Shown in pieces: positions 63,246 through 64,000 of a stretch of 64,000 bases of DNA; the first letter of the stretch is position 1; each line of letters starts with the position of its first letter. Position numbers and translations under genes: made by a program. The notes under the pieces are model-generated. The model ran no database searches. It saw only the letters and a list, made by a program, of their open reading frames with translations, and was not told where the DNA came from. The DNA is from Flavobacteriales bacterium (GTDB taxonomy: Bacteria > Bacteroidota > Bacteroidia > Flavobacteriales_G > Salibacteraceae), in contig JABMOM010000029.1 of the NCBI GenBank assembly GCA_013204105.1, forward strand, positions 93,359-157,358, read 5' to 3'.

Positions 63246-64000
63246 TCGATCGCTTTAATGGAGATGGTAAACGTACTACCTACACCCAGTTCGCTAGTCA
63301 GCCAAATTCTCCCGTGCATTTGTTCTACGTAATGCTTCGATATCGATAAGCCCAAGCCACTTCCCTCAATCGTGGATTCCGATGATTCAATCGATTGAAA
63401 AAACGGCTCGAAGATTCGTTCGCTGTCTTTCTCTGCTATCCCCAAACCCGTGTCTTTTACAAGAATCTGCACGTCTGCTTGCTTTCTGATCAAAGCGAGG
63501 TGAACGCCCCCCACCTTGGTGTATTTCAAGGCATTACCAACGATGTTCATGAGCACAATTTCCATCATGGAGCGATCGATCATGGCATGGACATCCTATT
63601 CAATCTCTCTGGTGAACTCTAGGTGCTTCACGGTAGCTTGAGGCGATAGTAGCTTCGCAATGTCTTCTACCATTTGCGTCAAATTTTCGGGACACAATAC
63701 GGGCTCCGCGAAACCTTCTTCAAGGCGGGAAAACGTCAGCACGTTATTGGTAATGCCTAAGAGACGTGTGCTGCTCTTTTGGAGCAAATCAGTCATAGCG
63801 AGCACTTCCATGGGGTCATCTTCTATCTTGATCAGTTCCGCCAACGAGACAATCGCATTCATAGGTGTTCTTAGTTCGTGCACCACGGCATTCAATGTCT
63901 CCCTCCGCAACTGAGCCTTGCGCTCCGCTTGATCGCGTTCATTGGTCAAGGTCTTTCTGAGATCTGACAAGAGCTTTAATTGATACCACAACAATGAAAA
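63233..64000 (-). pseudogene. Sensor histidine kinase interrupted by an in-frame amber codon (5' partial)
   Basis: The HisKA domain (HELRTPMNAIVSLAEL, the phospho-acceptor histidine) and the ATPase domain (NIVGNALKYT, DTGLGIAEKD, GSGLGLSISK) are read in one frame, but TAG at 63596-63598 separates them. The flanking residues read ...FTREIE-stop-DVHAMIDRSMMEI, which fits a normal kinase sequence if the TAG were CAG (Gln). This is a single C-to-T change. The N-terminus lies beyond the window. It could be a real pseudogene, a sequence error or an amber-suppressed gene. Without readthrough, the second part could not receive phosphate by itself. Confidence 0.8.

Noticed and set aside
1..64000. Search by eye for tRNA, rRNA and insertion sequences.
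   Set aside because: I saw no cloverleaf-like sequence, rRNA segment or transposase ORF. A tRNA could be missed by eye in short gaps.

Overview
The window looks like a chromosomal segment of a marine or freshwater Bacteroidota, most likely in or near the Flavobacteriales. The signs are a type IX secretion C-terminal sorting domain on a multicopper oxidase, a TAnnTTTG promoter ahead of rplS, many short-signal lipoproteins, a carboxypeptidase-regulatory-like TonB-dependent receptor, a DUF6090-type membrane protein, and a rod-shaped 6S-like RNA between zapA and rny. Both ends cut genes: an M20 amidohydrolase on the left and a histidine kinase on the right.

Layout. 1-2781: M20 amidohydrolase, alanine racemase and a second racemase-fold enzyme. 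2778-4866: two translationally coupled secreted cupredoxin/multicopper oxidase proteins. 5206-10932: an AT-rich accessory block of same-strand genes (Fic, class V aminotransferase, SRPBCC, PaiB-like, SDR-DUF2867). They are separated by a recurring structured repeat with the look of integron attC sites, and the block ends against the 3' tail of a truncated membrane-protein gene. 11106-15140: a tight four-gene operon (C39-like peptidase, RimK/RLAN ATP-grasp ligase, GCS2 ligase, N-formylglutamate amidohydrolase-like enzyme) that looks like an uncharacterised peptide or amide metabolite pathway. 15198-22887: a DEAD-box helicase, lipoprotein, membrane and outer-membrane proteins, an MFS transporter and a dicarboxylate/glutamate symporter.

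22905-35691 (minus strand): a surface polysaccharide locus. It has a lipid-carrier sugar-1-P transferase, four further glycosyltransferases, an ABC exporter (permease plus ATPase), a WecB epimerase, an SDR sugar epimerase, a Gfo/Idh dehydrogenase and an O-antigen ligase-like protein. 35719-38088: rny, 6S-like RNA, zapA and a ZapB-like coiled coil. 38231-44498: an envelope operon (M23 peptidase, small regulatory-domain protein, TonB-dependent receptor, lipoprotein) ending in lipB. 44491-48249: an AsmA-like protein and a lipoprotein. 48395-54640: a TetR-controlled RND efflux operon with palindromic operators. 54647-64000: housekeeping genes (trmD, rplS), a TPR protein, a LytTR membrane regulator, a prolyl oligopeptidase, small envelope proteins and a histidine kinase split by one in-frame amber codon.

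The two strongest leads are the integrase-less cassette-like array and the double-ligase operon beside it. All calls come from reading translations and motifs by eye; no database search was possible.
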